Assembly (NCBI GenBank): GCA_023248915.1
Contig: JAHFDQ010000192.1
Location: 1-10,052 of the forward strand
DNA from: Archangiaceae bacterium
Lineage (GTDB): Bacteria; Myxococcota; Myxococcia; Myxococcales; Myxococcaceae
Length of the DNA: 10,052 nt
Direction: 5' to 3'
The position numbers and the translations under genes are program-made. Each line of letters starts with the position of its first letter. Position 1 is the first letter of the stretch. Shown here one piece after another: positions 7,717 through 10,052 of this stretch. A model generated the notes under the pieces. The model worked only from the letters and a program-made list of their open reading frames with translations, ran no database searches and was not told where the DNA came from.

Positions 7717-7730
7717 TAGTCTTGCCCACC
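7717..7730 (+). promoter_or_regulatory. Possible -10 element just upstream of the start at 7731
   Basis: TAGTCT (7717-7722) matches the TAnnnT form of a -10 element and ends eight bases before the ATG at 7731, so the message would be leaderless or nearly so. No ribosome binding site is visible before this ATG. TTGGAG at 7690-7695 could be a -35, but its 21-base spacing is too long. Any -35 element would lie inside the transposase remnant. Confidence 0.35.
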
Positions 7731-8984
7731 ATGCGCCGGTGGTGGCTGTTCGCATCCGCGGTCTTCATCGTCATCGTCGCCGTAGCCTTGCTCTGGAGTT
7801 CACGTGAGAGCGAGAGCGAGCCTTCGGCCGCCCCACCCGCGCCGCTGGCCGAAGTCGCCCTGCGCCCGTCGGCACCGGTGGCCACTGCCCGGGTGACGCC
7901 GTTGCTTCCGCCGGCCGCCAAGGCGGCTGCGAGCCCGGACGCCGTGACGCGCGACGCAGGGGACGCGGCCGCCATCGCGAACGACGAGCTCGGGAGCGGC
8001 TCGGTCATGAGTCAGCTCATCGCGATTCACGGAATGGGGGCGCAGGTGGACGTCTCGGCGTTCTTGCAGCGCAACGCCGAGCTCGCGAAGCAGCATGTCG
8101 AGCGCTTCTGCGACGAATCGCGGCGCCTCAAGTCGCCCTTCGCCGACGCACCGCGGGGCCAGCGCGACGCGGCAACCTACCTCGCCGGACGCATCGACTG
8201 GGCAACGACGCCTACCACGCTCGGCCTTCTGCACCTGCCACAGCCGCTCGAGGACAGGCTCGGCGCCGCAGGCGTGGGCTGGCCCGAGGCCGTCTCCGAC
8301 ACGGACCTTGCCGGAGTGGACTTTTCCTGGATGCGCGACCTGCGCGCCTTCGACGTCTGGACGCTGATGGGAGCTGGCCCCCTGAGGGACGCCGAGCTGG
8401 GCCGGCTGTTCGAGATGACGATTCCCGACTTCCGACTGTTGATGACCTGGGTGAGGCTCCGGTTCGCGCGGGCGCTCCGCGTCGGCGACTTCATCGACGC
8501 GTCGACCGACGTCCACCACCTCGCCGAGTTGTTGCACTCGCAGGGCATTCTGATCTCCGACGCCGTCGCCGTCTTCCTCTTCCGCCTCGAGCGCCAGGCC
8601 TACGACGCGGCGAAGCGATTGGGCCGGGACGTCTCTGGCTGGGCGCCCGCCGAGCTCGCCGACATCAACGCGTGGAAGCGCCTGAGCCGGGCCTCGCCGA
8701 GCTTCCTCTTCCCGGGCGTCGACCCGAAAGTCATGTCACGCGCCCTGGAATGTATGCCGTCGCCTTGCAGCGCAATACACGAGGCGGCCATGGTGAACGC
8801 GAGCATCGGAGAGCTGTCGGCGACCGACACCCGCGAAGACTTCTGGAACGTCGCCGAGTCGCGCTCGTGCGACGCGGCGCTGCTGGAGAAGCTGCGCGCG
8901 AGCAAGCCGAGCTCGCCGGTCTACGCGCGGTCGGCGCTCGCTGGGCCGCAAATCCTGGAAACGACGTTCGGCGACGGCGGCTGA
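7731..8984 (+). CDS. Single-pass membrane-anchored protein of unknown function
   Basis: I do not recognise this 417-residue protein. It begins MRRWW and then has one hydrophobic helix (about residues 4-23), which gives an N-in signal-anchor topology. A Ser/Pro/Ala-rich linker runs to about residue 85. The rest is a soluble, mostly helical-looking domain that should lie outside the inner membrane. It has four cysteines (ERFCDE, LECMPSPC with two, and SRSCDA), which could form disulfides there. The ATG at 7731 is preferred over an in-frame TTG at 7722 because the TTG overlaps the -10-like element. The gene stands alone, with a transposase fragment upstream and no gene downstream. The long intact frame with strong third-position G/C shows it has been kept functional. 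Its architecture resembles the protein at 5646-6764, but I see no clear sequence match between them. Confidence 0.88.
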   Translation: MRRWWLFASAVFIVIVAVALLWSSRESESEPSAAPPAPLAEVALRPSAPVATARVTPLLPPAAKAAASPDAVTRDAGDAAAIANDELGSGSVMSQLIAIHGMGAQVDVSAFLQRNAELAKQHVERFCDESRRLKSPFADAPRGQRDAATYLAGRIDWATTPTTLGLLHLPQPLEDRLGAAGVGWPEAVSDTDLAGVDFSWMRDLRAFDVWTLMGAGPLRDAELGRLFEMTIPDFRLLMTWVRLRFARALRVGDFIDASTDVHHLAELLHSQGILISDAVAVFLFRLERQAYDAAKRLGRDVSGWAPAELADINAWKRLSRASPSFLFPGVDPKVMSRALECMPSPCSAIHEAAMVNASIGELSATDTREDFWNVAESRSCDAALLEKLRASKPSSPVYARSALAGPQILETTFGDGG

Positions 8985-8999
8985 GGGCGTCCGGCGCCC
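8985..8999 (+). terminator. Weak hairpin directly after the stop codon of the 7731 gene
   Basis: GGGCG (8985-8989) and CGCCC (8995-8999) pair around a five-base loop. No T run follows, so termination by this hairpin alone is doubtful. Confidence 0.25.
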
Positions 9000-9229
9000 G
9001 CTCGAGGACCTGCTCAGCTCTCGTTGCTCGCCTGCCCTCGCCCGGTTGCGGCACAGCGGCTCGCGGCGAGCCCTTCACCTTCCACCGCTTCACAATGTCG
9101 ACCAGCCGCCGGGTCGGGTCCGGGCCTGTCCGCCTGCCCGAGTTTCCACATCCAGCGCGCCACCGGCGACGCTCGCCACCAGCCCAGTGGCCCCCTCGCG
9201 GGGGTTGTCGTCCCTGCCCTACTTCAAGA
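9000..9229. other. Intergenic stretch with no supported gene
   Basis: Several frames are open here but none has a recognisable family, a ribosome binding site or consistent codon-position bias. It may contain decayed element sequence belonging with the transposase fragment to its right. Confidence 0.5.
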
Positions 9230-9251
9230 ATTGGGGTCAAGTTTCCCCAAT
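9230..9251. repeat. Perfect 7-bp inverted repeat with 8-base loop
   Basis: ATTGGGG (9230-9236) and CCCCAAT (9245-9251) flank TCAAGTTT. It lies about 24 bases from the point where similarity to the rve transposase fragment stops, so it could be part of an insertion-element end or a small palindromic element. There is no T run typical of a terminator. Confidence 0.6.
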
Positions 9252-9274
9252 GCGGCACACGGGGAGGAACAAGC

Positions 9275-9379
9275 CCAGGGATGTGCAGGACGGATGAACG
9301 AGTGCTTGGTGCCGTGAGCCTCGAGGGCCTTCTCGAGCGCGGCGCTCCGGAACTGCGGGCCGTTGTCAGCGTTCGTCAC
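9275..9379 (-). pseudogene. Fragment of an rve-type (IS3/IS481-like) transposase
   Basis: About 35 codons on the minus strand carry the integrase-core landmark ADNGPQFRSAAL (the second catalytic Asp lies at 9365-9367), then GTKHSFIRPAHPW. This matches the DNGxQF ... HxxIRPxxPW pattern of DDE transposases of the IS3 and IS481 families. The expected continuation with NG and the catalytic Glu (NGxxE) is missing: the frame runs into unrelated residues after the Trp and stops at 9224. The upstream part with the first Asp is also not seen. The fragment is therefore a short, inactive relic. Confidence 0.72.
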
Positions 9380-10052
9380 CGACATCAGGCTGGCCCGGGA
9401 AGTCCTCGGGCACCTTGGCTTGGGCAACCGTCCCGCGCCGCTGGCCACCGCCGCCGGGCCGCCGCAGCTCGCTCTCGGCTTTCAGAGCTGACGCCGCCCT
9501 GGGTACGCCGCAGTCGGTCACCCACCTCGCCCGCGCCTCTGCTGCTCGCGACCGCCGCGAGGGGACAGCTCTGCGCGAGGGGCCGAGAACTATCACGTCG
9601 TCACCCCACGCCCCGCCCGCACCAGCACCCCACCCGCTCAGCGGGAGCGCCCTCTACTTGCCCGGCGAGGGAAGATCGGCGTTCATGACGACTTGAAGCA
9701 AAGCGATTGCGAGGTTCGAACCTTTCTCGGGCTGACGAGAGACCAGCGGTCCCTGACGGGGGCCATCACGCTTTCGCCGTCAGCACGCGACTTCGGCAGC
9801 TGGGGGCCCATCTCGACATCGACGTGGAGTCTGGCTGGCGGCAATCTGCGAAAGACCGCCGACGCAACGCCAATGATGGCAAGCTGCTCCAATGACGTGC
9901 TGACCCTGGATGGGCAGCGCCTGACTCGAGCTCCTGTGGATCTTGCTGCCAGTCTCGATGCCTCTCGCGATGCCGTTCCGTGGACAAAGGTTTCCTACTA
10001 ACGCTGCCTGCCGAGTAGCTTGGAGCGCCTGCGTAGGGGCTCTGGCTGGGCT
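9380..10052. other. Long stretch without a supported gene; possible decayed coding at 9683-10001
   Basis: Between 9380 and about 9680 I see no recognisable gene. From about 9683 the sequence looks less GC-rich than the rest of the window. There a plus frame (TTG at 9693 to TAA ending at 10001) and a minus frame (open from about 9994 to a TGA at 9683) share the same G/C-biased codon position, so bias cannot choose between them. Neither product is recognised and neither has a convincing ribosome binding site. A short palindrome lies at 9712-9723. No tRNA is formed. Confidence 0.4.
9712..9723. repeat. 12-bp perfect palindrome AGGTTCGAACCT
   Basis: The sequence equals its own reverse complement. 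It contains TTCGAA, as in a tRNA T-loop, but neither strand offers a proper T stem or a CCA end. It may be an operator-like site or chance. Confidence 0.5.

Noticed and set aside
5646..8984. The two anchored proteins as recent paralogues
   Set aside because: They share only layout (basic start, one helix, Pro/Ala linker). I could not align their soluble domains by eye.
9633..9645. A CCCGC-TCA-GCGGG hairpin
   Set aside because: It has only a 5-bp stem in GC-rich DNA with no nearby gene end or T run, so it is likely chance.
8672..9688. A 338-codon plus-strand frame overlapping the end of the 7731 gene
   Set aside because: It overlaps over 300 bases of a well-supported gene in another frame, runs antisense to the rve fragment, and has an Arg/Pro-rich product with no domain.
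9700..9745. A possible tRNA, because of GGTTCGAACC
   Set aside because: Neither strand gives a five-base-pair T stem, an anticodon arm or a CCA end at the right distance.

Overview
The window is very GC-rich DNA with strong third-position G/C bias. It most likely comes from a myxobacterium (Myxococcota). The best evidence is the C-terminus of the first protein: a Cys-Gly-Cys-Gly motif, a short hydrophobic stretch and an Arg/Lys-rich tail, which is the layout of the MYXO-CTERM sorting signal.

Layout. (1) Positions 2-3835 (+) hold the 3' part of a large surface-protein gene. It has tandem 105-residue Ig-like repeats, more divergent repeats, three PKD-like domains and the sorting tail; its 5' end lies outside the window. 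A hairpin with a short T run follows it. (2) Positions 3897-6764 (+) hold a tight three-gene operon: an ABC ATPase, an ABC-2 type permease whose start overlaps the ATPase stop by four bases (GTGA), and a membrane-anchored protein of unknown function that starts two bases after the permease stop. (3) Positions 6765-7710 are degraded. On the minus strand lie a fragment of an unrecognised coding sequence and the C-terminal part of an IS91-type (Y2/HUH) transposase. (4) Positions 7731-8984 (+) hold an apparently intact gene for a second single-pass membrane-anchored protein of unknown function. Its upstream region is the transposase remnant. (5) Positions 8985-10052 hold no gene I can support. They include a short minus-strand fragment of an rve-type (IS3/IS481-like) transposase, a perfect inverted repeat next to it, and a tail that looks less GC-rich.

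How the parts relate. The ATPase and permease should form one ABC-2 transporter. The third operon protein is probably an accessory factor on the outer face of the inner membrane, but its job is unknown. The surface protein appears to be transcribed separately. The second half of the window looks like accessory DNA that has received and lost mobile elements.

I see no clear sign of a new defence system, CRISPR array, RNA gene or large new mobile system. The points most worth following are the unknown third operon gene, the 630-bp higher-order repeat in the surface protein, and the orphan gene whose upstream region derives from a transposase.
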